Assembly: GCA_017311315.1 (NCBI GenBank)
Contig: CM029619.1
Span: forward strand, 27,671,656 to 27,735,655
Source: Dendrocalamus latiflorus
Taxonomy: Eukaryota; Streptophyta; Magnoliopsida; Poales; Poaceae
Length of the DNA stretch: 64,000 bases
Direction: 5' to 3'
Shown here: positions 22,252-33,434 of the stretch, one piece after another
Layout of the letters: each line of letters opens with the position of its first letter
Position numbering within the stretch: position 1 is the first letter of the stretch
Position numbers and translations under genes: made by a program
The notes under the pieces: model-generated
Told to the model about the DNA's origin: nothing
The model's input: only the letters and a program-made list of their open reading frames with translations
Database searches by the model: none

Positions 22252-25200
22252 TGTCGGACCTCGGGTTAGCAAACCCACATCCTCTGTGATTCCACCGCAC
22301 TATTCTCTGAATCAGTAGATAGTGCTCATAGATACATTACTGTATATCAAAAACATATCATACGGAAGCATAAATAGTACCGTAATACTTACTCATGGGT
22401 CGATTAGGCCGAATGATAAAATGCAGCAGCGGAACTTCACACGGGTGGGACCTGCAAGACTTGCCCACAGGTAGCCAACTGGGGTTCGCAACCTAGTCCA
22501 TGGCCTCTTCGTCTTCCAGCTCTGTCGACCCTTTTTAGGCCTCGCAGGGCTTGACTTTGTTTCCTTTCTGACTGACTGATGGTAATTAAGCAAGAATGAG
22601 TACGATGATACTCAGCAAGCCACCACACAGGATGCAGTAATAATAGATGCAAGGCTGTCAAAGGAGGCTTGAGGTTCTTTTATTTGCTTAATGCGACGTT
22701 TGCAATAATCATAATTAAAATTCCTATGACTTGGCATTTTGTAAACATGCTTTAAAGAGTTTGAAATTGTGCAATAAATATAGCGATGTCGGTTCCATTG
22801 ACCGATTACATGGTTCCATCCACCTATGCTAGCTTTTGATCATTATGCCACTTTCATATTATCAATCACGCTGGAGTACGTCCCTCCAGGAAAAATTCAA
22901 AATCAGAGTACATCCCTCTGATAGGTTTTTGTCCCACCCAAAAAGGTTTTTGAAATAGAACTAACTCGAGTGGGTTCCCATGTTCGCCCTTGACCATGGG
23001 CATGGCTGCTCGAACAGTTTTACACTCTGCAGAGGTTGTACACTTTCACCACAAGAGATAAGTCATCTTTATAGCCAACATGCTTCCTCAGGCATGAGAC
23101 CCAGATGATTTATCACAAAGCCTTTACCTTACTCCGATCTAGCTAGACACCACCCCACTGAGGTTTCACCGCTGAAGGGCTCTATCCACCACAGTCAGAG
23201 GCCCCCTCTTGCGCCGTATGGGTACAGTCGGTCCCTGTATCCCACTGTGAGTAAACCAGTATGTCCTGGCACCCACTTTCCGTGGTGATATCTAAACTAA
23301 ACCTTTGCAAGTTAATCAGCTAGGTCGTACCCATATAGACTTGTGGTTGTACTGTTTTACACAAGGAGGTCAGCACAAGATTCAGTCCTTAGTTTGTCCA
23401 GGCAGTTCATTCCACAAACCACGGGTTCTCGTGTGACATCAGCACCAGCCACTCTCACTAACCGCCCAGACAGGTGTAGCAGGTTTTTAGGGTTTTTGAG
23501 AAGCATAAAACAGTTGTAACAAGATACTCAGCCACGTACATCCCATGACTGTCCCCAAAACAAGTACTTATGTTTTAAACATTGATGATCAGGGCAACTA
23601 GTGCCCTGGATTTGACAAGACTAGTATGGCATTTAATATGACTTATAGCTAGTAGAGATTATCATTAATTTCTATGGTGACAAGGATCAAGTAATTCAAG
23701 TGTCAAGAAATGGCATATTAGATCTAATTCAACAGCAAGTGGGCATGTAGCTACCTTAAGCTCTGACATACATTTGCATAATAAATTAGGCACGCAAGTT
23801 GATAATTTAAAGGAAAATAATTTTGCATAAAATGTAGGATCAATATGATCAAAGTGATGACTTGCCTTGCTTGTTTTACCACGGCCTTGATTGCTCTAAT
23901 TCAAAGCCTTCTCAGTCATTGATCTTAATTTTACTGGTCCTCGCTTTTACCCGAGTCTTGGTCTTGTTCGAATCCGTCGTCCTGTTGAGTTTTCAGATTC
24001 TAATACGCGGCAAAGAAAAGAAAGACCAAATAAATCCAAACACTTTAAATGCCCAAGTTAATTTAAATTATACATTTATTACGATTTGAGAATAGAAGGA
24101 TGATTCGGGTTAGTGTGCCGTAAGCACAGCGATAGATGAATTGGGCGAAGGAATGAGGTGGCAGAATAGCTTTACCGTGAGGGAAAATTTAGAATAAGGA
24201 GGGACCAAAATGAAGAAGTATCTACAGGAATATACCCCCTTTTGAAAAGGTAGAGGTCAAAACATAGCTGATCGGGGCAATGCGAGGTTCGACCATTTAT
24301 TTGATAACCTTCTCATTATTAATTTTATATTTATCAAGGAAGTCCCATGAGTCAGGCAAGACTTACAGACAAATAAAAGAGGTTAATGAGAATAGCAAAG
24401 AGGTACAGAGCTTTGTGATTTTAAGATGCGGGAGCCTTACAGGAGATGAGTATAATTTTAAATACTCAGCGTAACTTTGATATTTCATGTGTCAATACTT
24501 ATCTGAGGTCGCAATTGCCAATTTAATGAATCATTATTTTTAATAACTTAATTAAGGTATGGAGTCAAACATTTAATCAGTTACTGTTATAGACAAGTTG
24601 ATTATTTTATTGATTAACCAGTTTATCCCTTATTAGGTGAGTGGTTTATAAATTAATAAAGATCTTAAAGCTATTTCTTTTATTATTAATTATTTTCGAC
24701 CATTAGATTTAAATCCCAAGATAATGATTAGAGATTTGGGCGTGAGACGAAGATTAATGATTGCTCTTTCTTGTTCAAGAGTTCTTAATCATACCCATTT
24801 GTCATTTCAAATCTTAGTATTTTAAGATATATGTTAAAGTTTGTACCACAATTATATTAAGCACTTTTGAAAAGATATCTATCATGATTTTAGCGATGTG
24901 TAAACCAATCTTTATATTTCATGCGGTATACAAATGACTTTTGAGAGATACCCTTTTGTTAAGCAAGGTAAGGTGAACTATCATTATTTGAAATGTTAAA
25001 ATTGAAGATGCCTTTATTCAAATTATTATATTAATTATCTTTTGTTACCGTTTCCTTAGTTGCCTTGGATTTAGATAAGATGAAATGGGAAATTCTTAAG
25101 CTTCATAATTAAATAATTTAGCCATGCTATTATTATCATTATATTAACTTCATGTTAATTTCTTGATAATAGGAAAAAGAGTCCATATCATGAGCTTATT

Positions 25201-27065
25201 TTAATTTAACCTTCTACATGAGGGTTAAGGTATAAATCTTGATGGGCATATAATTAAGCTAACCAGAGTTAAGTCTCTAATTGAGTTTCATAAATCTTTT
25301 CCTTATGAACTTATAAGTGATTTCTTATCATTCTCACCATCCACAAATTATTTCAATGTATGCCTGATCATTTGCACATGGATTCATTCTTTAGACCAAG
25401 GGGTGAAGAGTCAAGCATTGCAGTTAGCTAGCTGGCCCACATGAGCTACACTGAGACAAAGACAGAGAGGGGAGAGCTGAGAACAGAGCAAGGGGCAGAA
25501 GAGGAGGAAACAAAGGAGGTGGGGCAACGTTGGATCTGTGCGTCATCGCCGGCGAGGAGTGGTCGGGGAGGCGACGACGACCGGCAAAACGAGTTGCCCA
25601 GGTGACGCAAAAGCTCGGGGAGGCAGCAGCTCCGGCCGGGGAGGCACGGTGGCGGGCCGGCGGCGGGGAGCGGTCGGGTACATGAAGCCGATCGAGGCGC
25701 CGACGGTCGGAGAGAGGGGAGAGCAAAATGGAGTGAGCACAAGCATGAGCAAGCCCTGAGGAACTCACCGGAGTGGTCCAAGTGGCCAGAGGGAGACCGA
25801 GGTGGTCCGGCGGTGCGCACGGGCGGCGGCGTGGGGAGGCTACCGTGGCCGGAGAGCTCGGGGGGCGGAGGGCTTCGGTCGACGGTGGGGGAGGTCTCGG
25901 GGTGCTGAGGTGCTGCTCCCTCCACGAGGAATCGGTCCGGGGCTGACCGAGGAGGCGGCGGCGGCGGCGAAGACTGCGGCGGCCGGCCGGAAACGGAGAA
26001 GGAGCGGGCACGGCGGATTCAAGTAGCGATTTTTCAATCCAATGCGCGGGGAGGCAATGGGCGTCAGGGGGCGCGCCGTGACGTGGGCGATTCATGGAGT
26101 GTTCGCCGGAGGTGGCCGGGACGAGGTGAGGCGGCGGCGGCACCATGCTTAGGGCGGCTCGGCTGGACACAAGGAAAATGGGCAACGGGGGAAGAGAAGC
26201 AATGGCTTCTTATAAGTGGCGAAGGTGGTCGGCAGCTAGGCGGAGCAGTGCCCGGCATGGGCGGAGGTACCGTCGGCATGGGCGTACTGCCAGTATGGGC
26301 GTTGGGGGGAAACTAGGGCAGAGCGCGAAACCACGGGCGAAGCTAGGCAATACCGGGGGCGGCGTGGTTGCGCGGGCTAGGCCGGTGCGAAGAACAGCGG
26401 CGAGCGGAGGCAGGCCAGCCTGGCGCGACGAGGGAAGAGGGAGGAGAAGCAAGGAGCAAGGAAGAAGAAAGAGGATGCCGGTCGGGCAAGCGGCCAGAAG
26501 AAAGAAAAGGGGGCAGGGGAAAATGAAAAAGAAAAATGGCCTGGGGAGGAGAAGTGGGCTGGGGAAAAAGGGAAGAGATGGGCCGGGCCCAAGATAGATT
26601 TTTGGTGATTTTAGAATTTTCAAATTGGACTTTCAGATTTAGTTTTGCAATTATATTTTCAATTTGGAAAACTTGGTTCAAAATTTGGATTCGACACTTA
26701 GAATTTAAGATTGGCAGATTTCGGAGAAATAATTCTTTTAATCTTCAGAATTTGAATTTCCAGATGTGCAAATTGGATGGAAAGATTTTATATCAGTTTC
26801 AATTTCCGTTCTTGGTTTTGGAGGTCCAGATTTCAAATTTTAAATTTGAAATCAATACTTCCAAGGCGAATTGGATTTTTCTCATTTTGATTTTCAAACT
26901 TGGTTCTTGATCCCAAGATTTCGAATTTTATTAATTGGGCTTTTGGCAAGGAAAACCAATTTGAGAGATTCGAGTAACACCAAAGATTTTTGAAATACCC
27001 AAGAAAACGATTAAAAGATTTTACACTTTTCGCAATTACAGTATTTCCCTATTTGGGATGTTACA
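22252..27065 (-). mobile_element. Solo long LTR (LTR B, same family as LTR A, reverse, 4.81 kb)
   Basis: It starts TGTCGGACC, ends GGGATGTTACA and is flanked by a perfect GCCGG duplication (22247-22251, 27066-27070). In reverse it shows the same end sequence as LTR A (GAGCACTATCTACTGAT, then AATAGTGCGGTGGAATCA). A GC-rich promoter-like block lies at 25450-26540, with a minus-strand CTTATAAG at about 26208-26216. Many open frames in that block arise from GC bias and I do not annotate them. No gag-pol. Confidence 0.9.
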
Positions 27066-27917
27066 GCCGGCGAGTGGGATCTTCGTGGCAAGCCATTCCT
27101 TTCTGATGTAGAGCGCCAAAGAGTAGGAGCAGGGGCGGATTGCGCTAGCAGGAAGAGAAGCAAGAAAGCAACGCAGGGACAAACAAGCAACTGAGAAGAA
27201 TGCTCGCATGCCATTGGCAAACCTTTATAAAGCCCTACCACCTTCCCCACGATCGAAAACACAACCATCGGGAGCCCAGCGGTTCGGTTCCCCATGATTG
27301 GGAAGTGCAACCGCTGGCAGCCGGGGCGCGCAGTTGCGGGCCGCCTGACGGCGCACGACGCCAATAGCGTCCCGCCTCCCTCGGGAAGGGACGCGCGACT
27401 GTGGTCGTGCGACCGCTGACAGCCCACGATGCGCCACTCGCGTCCCGCCGCGTGTGCCTCCCTATCGAGACAGCGCATGCGGTTGCGGCTGCCCGCCCCT
27501 GACAGGTCAGCGCGATTCTCGCCGCAATTAAGACGTCCACCCCGGACCGCGAAGTTGTTGGGCCACAGGCTGACTCCACGTCTATAGCATGACCTTGGCA
27601 AGTACCTCCGCGACGCGCCTGCTTCGGACCCGCCTCCGCGCAAAGACCCCGCACTAGGCTACGTCATTATGAATGGCAATTGGACCTGCATCGCGCCTCG
27701 GCATGTCTGCAACACGAGCCCGTCTCCAAAGGACCCCGAGGTCGAAGACAGCTTCGGCGGCTAGCCCGGCTCCATATCCTCGGTACAAGGCAGAGACTAG
27801 ATCAGACAATGGAGCTCCATCCAATGATACGAAAGTTCACACGCCGCGGGGACGGAGGGGGCCAAATGGCTCGACAACATGGCTTCGGCCCGTGAAGCCC
27901 GTCACCATGAGGGCTCC
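27066..27917 (-). promoter_or_regulatory. Leader and promoter region of the Tat 1 antisense gene, next to the 3' LTR
   Basis: This stretch lies between solo LTR B and the 3' LTR. On minus it matches 56452-57000 of the second element (shared GCTTCGGCC and CATGAGGGCTCC next to the LTR). A TATA box reads TTTATAAAG at 27226-27234, placed to drive transcription toward the antisense gene. I see no reading frame here with a recognised domain. The polypurine tract expected before a 3' LTR is weak (GAGGGCTCC). Confidence 0.55.
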
Positions 27918-28158
27918 TGTTATAGGGGTGGCCCCCACCTAAGCCCAGTAGGCCTGTTAGAAGGTTGTAAGGCCCAAAATGGGACATGTGTAAAGACATA
28001 AATGCCCCTAAGGAGGATGCTTGAGTGTAAGGGTAAAGTTGTAAAACATTCCCCATGTAGCTATACATATACAGTCCAGGCCATAGGGGAAACCCTAAGC
28101 ATTGGTCACCTAACTCTCCACTACCATATCTCTCTCTGTTTGGTCTGTAACCACAACA
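27918..28158 (+). repeat. 3' LTR of Tat element 1
   Basis: 241 bp, TGTTATAGGGGTGG to CCACAACA, homologous to 8901-9141. The divergence between the two LTRs would date the insertion. Confidence 0.93.
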
Positions 28159-28340
28159 AAGAGATATTAGAGAAATTTGGTAAATTTGCATCTCTTGTGT
28201 TGAGGGGGAGAGTTTTTGCGAGATTTGAGATTTATGACTTAAAAATGCTTTTTTGGCTTTAGTTCTTCACTTATATTTATTTGAAGCTAATTCATCATGC
28301 AATCTTATGGTGTTGTCAATGTATTCATCAAGGGGGAGAT
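28159..28340 (+). other. Copia 3' untranslated region, right part, with polypurine tract
   Basis: The copia tail continues after the nested gypsy element. It ends in AAGGGGGAGAT at about 28330-28340, a good polypurine tract directly before the TG of the 3' LTR. No coding. Confidence 0.75.
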
Positions 28341-29300
28341 TGTTCGACCATGTGGTTAGGTCTAAGTTATTTTGGTGATGAATAATTGACAATGGTTAAT
28401 TTGTTTGTTTCGCATTGTTATGCGAGTTGTGTTTCGTGTGCGCGGATTGATTTTGGTTAAGTTTGGACGAATTTGTGCCGGAAAAATATTCTTTGGTCTT
28501 TACATGTGCAGGTTGAGCATGAAGACGATCATGGTCGGTGACGAGGTGGATCGAGACTAGTATGGGAGATCCAAGGTTCAGACGGTCAAGGAGGTCCCGA
28601 GATGGTCGGGCTCATGCTTGGGGCATATGAAGATCAGATATGGATGATGCGTGGAGAAGTTACGGGAGGTGCGGTTCTGGAGGATTCGACACGTGACGCG
28701 TTAGGAAAGTTGGAATTTTGGGTCCCGTGAAAAGTAGTGGGCTGAAAGGCTGGTTGAGATAAAAAAGGCTTAGGCCTAGTTGGACGAGTTAGATTAGGAT
28801 TCTAAGTAGAGATTGAATAGGATTCATAGGAGGCTATATAAAAGGGGACAGAAATTGTGATCGGAGGTACGGCTTTTGGAGGACCGAACGCCTCTTGGTT
28901 TTGGAGAAAAAAATAGATGGCGGTAGTGCCTTTTTCATCAGAACAATCGACGGCATCTCGATTCTAATCTCGTCTACGCTTGCGACGTTCACGGAGAGAA
29001 AAAAGACATGCGGCGGCGAGGCACACGGCGAATGAAAAAGCTGAAAAAAGGTTAGCGGCAACTGTATGCAGACGCGATGGTTCATGAGACTTGATGGATG
29101 AATAGTGTCTGCATTTTTTAATAAAAGTTCGTAAGTTTTTTATTTCGCATATACTATCCTTTTTTCTGGTTTTCTGATTCCTATGAATTCTCCATATATT
29201 GATATATGTCTAGGTATTTTTCTTGCTTACATACACAAATTAGTTTTGATTAAAAATCGATTGCTAAATTGAATAAAAAATGTGTTTCACTGATACTGAT
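28341..29300 (+). repeat. 3' LTR of the outer copia element (right end not resolved)
   Basis: It starts TGTTCGACCATGTGGTTAGG right after the polypurine tract; the same first bases occur in the solo copia LTRs. A TATA box TATATAAAAG lies at 28835-28844. The 5' LTR is outside the window, so the right end cannot be fixed by comparison; CA dinucleotides at about 29300-29371 are candidates. Confidence 0.7.
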
Positions 29301-29371
29301 CGGAATCAAATAGCGATCGGTTTTTTTTGCTACAGTAAATCGCTACAGTGTTGATGTTCGGTGACTCAACA

Positions 29372-30010
29372 TAAAATAGGCTTGGGATATTTTTCACATA
29401 AAATGATGAGTTTTAAAATGTATTCTTAACTTCGGTGAGTCAGGAAGGACTATAAAATATTGGACACAAAAAAATAAAACTTGGTTTAAACTTATGCAAA
29501 TGGCTAGGTGGTAGGTGCTTGCTAGCATGTGTTGATGTTCGGTGGCTCAACATGGGTGCTAGGCACAAGGGATATATGGAAAGCCTACCTAAGTTAATTA
29601 AAGACCAGTCTGTCAACTACTGCTACAACTCTCTATCGTCCTACCACAAGACTGGTATGAGACAGTTCTGACTAACTAATTTGTGAGTCCCAACGTGAGT
29701 CCTGTTATAGGTCGAATGTGAGCATGGCGTAAGCCGCGAGAAGTCTCACACGGTGCAATAGGGGGCTCTGATTTAGTGGATTCATTATTAGGGTGAAACC
29801 TTAGAGGGGGCATGGCCAAGTTGACGGCTTCACATCATAAAAGCCTTGTTGTAATTACTCTGTTACACGTCTACGGAAGCGTGTAATGACCAACATCAGG
29901 AGTTAATCATATCTTGTGAGCAAAATTGTACCACCTCTGTATAATATATAAACTATTTTAGATAGCCATGCCTATGGTCATGGCGGATGCCAGGATGTGA
30001 CTAAAGCGAA
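29372..30010 (+). repeat. Eroded relic of a long gypsy LTR
   Basis: Patches match the middle of LTR C (35830-36310) in the same order: a GTTGATGTTCGGTGGCTCA start, TTAATTAAAGACCAG, GAGGGGG and GTGAAACC patches, ATCTTGTGAGCAAAATTGTACCACCTCTG, and TAGCCATGCCTATGGTCATGGC. Identity is low and ends are not definable, so this is older than the other LTRs. Confidence 0.65.
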
Positions 30011-30429
30011 CACATGTAAAATTCCGCAAACATTTTACAAAGGTAGAAAATATTGCCGCCTATAGGATGCCAGCCCTACTCCATCCTTGTCAGTACTTGG
30101 ATGAACATAACTTAGGCGAATGCATGTGTAGCTTTGCAAAAACTTATACAAAACCAAGTGTGCAAAAAACCCACCTGCTGGATGCCATCCCTGCATGCAT
30201 TCTTCAATTTCTGGTTTGGATCATAAAACACAACATGCAAAAGTAATTGATCCAGACATATTTGCTGCATGCATAAACTGCAAGCAAATGTACTAACTAA
30301 TGTTTTCCATGAATTAGGATATAGCATCATAGTCTGTAAATAAGCAAAACATCAAGCAGCGGCATCTCAAGCTAGCTCCACCTCTATCCAACATAAATCC
30401 ATCAAAAGAAATTGGTAGAAAACATAAAT
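30011..30429. other. Unassigned sequence
   Basis: AT-rich sequence between the LTR relic and the CACTA terminus. I see no long frame, terminal motif or repeat. It may be remaining host intergenic DNA. Confidence 0.5.
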
Positions 30430-30690
30430 CACTACTACAGAAAGTCTAATATTAGACGGCAAATCACAGACGGTTTTGTCAAACCGTCTGTGATTGACAC
30501 TAACACAGACGGTTTTAATTTGGACACCGTCTGTGTTAGTGGTGTCGGATAAAACGAGTATCACAAACGGTTTTTATTAAAAACCGTCTGTGTAGACTAT
30601 CACAGACGGTTGTTGTTAAGAACTGTCTGTTAATGTTCACAGACGGTTTTTAACAAGATCCGTCTGTGATGTCCCTTTGTCTGTCATATT
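30430..30690 (+). mobile_element. Terminus of a CACTA transposon with subterminal inverted repeats
   Basis: It starts CACTACTACAGAAAG (the CACTA hallmark), and over 240 bp repeats CACAGACGGTT and its complement AACCGTCTGTG in both orientations at about 30466, 30485, 30504, 30527, 30566, 30583, 30603, 30640 and 30660. Such arrays bind the element's own protein in known CACTA elements. Only this end is in the window; the expected opposite end (CTGTAGTAGTG) is absent, so the element is truncated, probably at the array junction near 31445. It belongs to a different family from the complete CACTA at 43081. Confidence 0.85.
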
Positions 30691-30795
30691 CTGTTCATGA
30701 TCAGAGGTTAATATATAAGTACACATTGCTTCTAATAACTTAACTACAGAACTACTGAGACAAGAGATCACAAATTAAAGGCAAATTTATTAGAT

Positions 30796-31419
30796 TCAAT
30801 TAGATGCAAATTTACTACAAAAGTCGCACAGGTGAAGAGTTTCCCAGATTGTAATCTTTTGGGCTTCGTACGCTTCTTCTTCGACTTTGGGACTTGGAGG
30901 ATCAGCGGCTGAATTCTCGAACGCCGTTAAGATTGCCCTTGTCCTCAGCACTTCCTCCTCCAGCCTAGGAAAATGATCAGCAGCATCCATAATGTCGTAG
31001 AGGATAGCATGAAAAGATTCCTCAGAATCTGCCGTTTTTGCTTGATCGGCAAGGCTATCCATCAGTCTCTCCAATGCGTGTAGAGCTTCTTCCGCATTGC
31101 ACACATTGTGGAGAAGAACCAAGGTGAGGGCTGTTTCCCTTTCTTGAGCGGCAGCGAGACGCCTCCGTCGACGGCGGATGATCAGGTCGAGCTGACGGAT
31201 GCAAGAAAGTCGGGGAAGGAGAGCAGGGCGTGTGCGGAGAAGCTGCTCCAGATGCAAATTGCTGGCCGCCTGTGTAAGGTTCCGGCCGAACAATTCTTGA
31301 TGAACAGATGAGAGGAAGGAGTTTCGGGGTGTTCGGCACTTAGTTTCATTTCGTGCCTTGATGTTGTCCGCATCCAGATTCTTGTATCCGTCGAAACCTG
31401 TTGTGGAGGAAATTTTCAC
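30796..31419 (-). CDS. Hypothetical protein, 207 aa, inside the truncated CACTA
   Basis: An open minus-strand frame from 31419 to a stop at 30796. The protein is rich in Leu, Ala, Glu and Arg, with a basic run (IIRRRRRRLAAAQ, about residues 78-90) and heptad-like helical stretches (LHALERLMDSLADQ, then FPRLEEEVLRTRAILTAFEN). I recognise no family. It sits between a CACTA terminus and the gag array and runs toward the CACTA end, so it may be the 3' exon of a transposon protein or a captured host fragment. Whether it is expressed is unknown; the N-terminal 35 residues could lie beyond a splice site. Confidence 0.4.
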   Translation of the reverse strand: MKISSTTGFDGYKNLDADNIKARNETKCRTPRNSFLSSVHQELFGRNLTQAASNLHLEQLLRTRPALLPRLSCIRQLDLIIRRRRRRLAAAQERETALTLVLLHNVCNAEEALHALERLMDSLADQAKTADSEESFHAILYDIMDAADHFPRLEEEVLRTRAILTAFENSAADPPSPKVEEEAYEAQKITIWETLHLCDFCSKFASN

Positions 31420-31445
31420 ATCGACTCATATGGACTCGAAATGCA

Positions 31446-31919
31446 TGGGATATGAGCCTTGCGGAAGCACTGCAAAAACTCATTCCATGAAATGGCCTGA
31501 GGGTTGGCATGAGAAGCAATCAAGGTATCTCACCACTCGGATGCAGGTCCATTTAGCTGGTGAGAAGCAAACAAGACTCTTTCTCGATCAGTGCATTGCA
31601 GAATATCCAATTTCTTGCCAATCGCATGAAGCCAATAGTCAGCATCCATTGGCTCGGTGCTGCTTGAGAAGGTCGGAGGCCTTATCCTCAAAAATTCTGA
31701 CATCCGGTTTTGAGGAGCTTGAGCCGGTGGCTGTGGAGCATGCTGAGCAAGGTTGTTGATAGCTTGAGCTAACAGTTGAATCAACTGATTTTGATTTTCC
31801 ATCATTTGAGCCCAGTCGGGTCCAGCTGCTGGTGGAGGCGGAAGGATGGGGACAGATTGACTTCCTTGCGCTCCGGTGTGGTTGGTATTGTCGTTGACAT
31901 TCCTCCTTGTGTTCACCAT
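31446..31919 (-). pseudogene. gag copy 1 (N-terminal part)
   Basis: It starts at ATG 31917-31919 (MVNTRRNVNDNTNH) and carries the Retrotrans_gag N-region with a Gln/Pro-rich linker, MDADYWLHAIGKKLDILQC and LFASHQLNGPASEW. A TGA replaces the second Trp of EWWDTL at about 31527. The copy ends at 31446, where it meets unrelated sequence through a shared ATGGGATATGAG. It is the left end of the array. Confidence 0.88.
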
Positions 31920-32125
31920 CTGCCAGATTCTTCCAGATTTAGAGGAAAGAAAGAGAGAGGACTAGGAGATGGTCTATGTAACATTCCCACCACAAAGCAA
32001 GAAACACAACAAAACTCAAGGAACAACCAACCATATTATTTTATTAAATATAACCTTGAGGCTGTTGACAAAGGAATAACAGCTCACAAGTATCGTTCTA
32101 CAACTTTAAACTTAAACTATGGTTT

Positions 32126-32578
32126 CTATGGGCTGGTACTACTACTAGACAGCTGGCTTTTAAGCTTCTTTGGGGGTGGTCCTGTGACAGAAGAACCCTC
32201 ATCTTCTACACGATACCTGGCTAATTCTTCTTCTGCTGCACGGAGTCGCTGCGCCATGAGGCTCAACTCCTTCAAGGTGACTTGGTACACGTAGTCCAAA
32301 GACTTGGTGTACTGCACCTGCTGAACGAGCCGAGGGTTACTCTCAAATTCTGTGGAGGGGAAGATGCTGCTGGGGCTGGCATGGTACTTGCTGGGGTAGT
32401 ATCAGAACGTGGTGCGTTCTAACTCTTGGGTGTAGATGTCCCTCATCTGTCGAATTGCTTCACGAGCTGCATCGTGGACTCCGTTGAAAAAGGTGTCCCG
32501 AGGTAGAGGAGCATCAAAGGTGTGAGATGCTTCTTCATCTCCCAAGTTGGCGTAAATTAGCACTTCTAGATTTGCGTA
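32126..32578 (-). pseudogene. Unnamed array frame, copy a
   Basis: Reading on minus: YANLEVLIYANLGDEEASH, then FNGVHDAAREAIRQMRDIYT, QELERTTF, a TGA (32402-32404), YYPSKYHASPSSIFPS, and a helical, charged end (MAQRLRAAEEELARYRVEDE) with a stop at 32126. About 150 codons in total. The TGA lies between Phe and Tyr where CGA (Arg) would fit. All six array copies carry it. I do not recognise the family. It lies after the protease or truncated gag and before the next gag ATG. Confidence 0.6.
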
Positions 32579-32734
32579 GTTTATGATTTTAGAAGAATTT
32601 AGAAATTTGAACGGGATAAATCGGAGTTAAAATGAAGAAGTTATGGCTTTCGGAAGATTAGAAGGAGGGAAAAAAGGAAAAAGCCGGTTTTCGGGAATTA
32701 TTTTTGTGCAGAAAAATACTATTTATGACGTCAG

Positions 32735-33402
32735 TCACTTGATATCAACTGAACAGAAATATTGTCATTCAGGCCCTCCAAAAACCTTTCTTGCTTGGCT
32801 TCATCGGTAGCCACATCTTCTGGTGCGTAGCGCGCCAATTGGTTGAACTTTTGCAGGTACTCATTCACCGTGCGGCTTCCTTGACGCAGAGCTCTGAATT
32901 CCTTCTTCTTCAGAGTAATGGTGCCTGATGGGATATGAGCCTTGCGGAAGCACTGCACAAACTCATTCTATGAAATGGCCTGAGGGTTGCCACGAGAAGC
33001 AATCAAGGTATCCCACCACTCGGATGCAGGTCCATTTAGCTGGTGAGAAGCAAACAAGACTCTTTCTCGATCAGTGCATTGCAGAATATCCAATTTCTTG
33101 CCAATCGCACGAAGCCAATAGTCAGCATCCATTGGCTCGGTGCTGCTTGAGAAGGTTGGAGGCCTTCTCCTCAAAAATTCTGACATCCGGTTTTGAGGAG
33201 CTTGAGCCAGTGGCTGTGGAGCATGCTGAGCAAGGTTGTTGATAGCTTGAGCTAACAGTTGAATCAACTGATTTTGATTTTCTATCATTTGAGCCCAGTC
33301 GGGTCCAGCTGCTGGTGGAGGCGGAAGGATGGGGACAGACTGACTTCCTTGCGCTCCGGTGTGGTTGGTATTGTCGTTGACATTCCTCCTTGTGTTCACC
33401 AT
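32735..33402 (-). pseudogene. gag copy 2 (truncated)
   Basis: It starts at ATG 33400-33402 and runs to the shared deletion junction, which adds a stop directly after LISSD. A TAG replaces Trp of ISWNEF at about 32968, the same change as in copy 3, so copies 2 and 3 are sisters. Confidence 0.88.
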
Positions 33403-33434
33403 CTGCCAGATTCTTCCAGATTTAGAGGAAAGAA

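Larger units (their letters stand above)
8901..28158 (+). mobile_element. Tat-lineage Ty3/gypsy retrotransposon 1, complete with two LTRs, host to three solo LTRs
   Basis: The boundaries are a pair of 241-bp LTRs (8901-9141, 27918-28158) starting TGTT and ending ACAACA. Flanks are GAGAG and AAGAG, a 5-bp duplication with one mismatch, and the flanking copia 3' sequence is continuous across the insertion. Gene order is gag, protease, RT, RNase H, second (archaeal-type) RNase H, integrase, a 50-bp tandem array, then a multi-exon gene on the opposite strand. A second RNase H and a long region after integrase are known marks of the Tat lineage (RIRE2, Grande, Cinful relatives). Without the three solo LTRs the element is about 10.9 kb. 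Every sense gene is broken. Confidence 0.92.

Noticed and set aside
25424..26681. Open frames up to 253 codons in LTR B
   Set aside because: Same reason: GC-rich LTR promoter block, low-complexity translations on both strands.
28834..29085. Minus-strand 83-codon frame in the copia LTR
   Set aside because: Overlaps the TATA box and leader of the LTR; no domain.
31970..31990. TGTAACATTCCCACC as an LTR start in array units
   Set aside because: It resembles the TGTAACATCCC ends but has no matching second end, no target duplication, and sequence is continuous across it in all units.
32395..32410. AGTATCAGAAC as a primer-binding site (resembles the initiator Met type TGGTATCAGAGC)
   Set aside because: It lies on the strand opposite to gag, inside a coding-like frame, and has no LTR end next to it.
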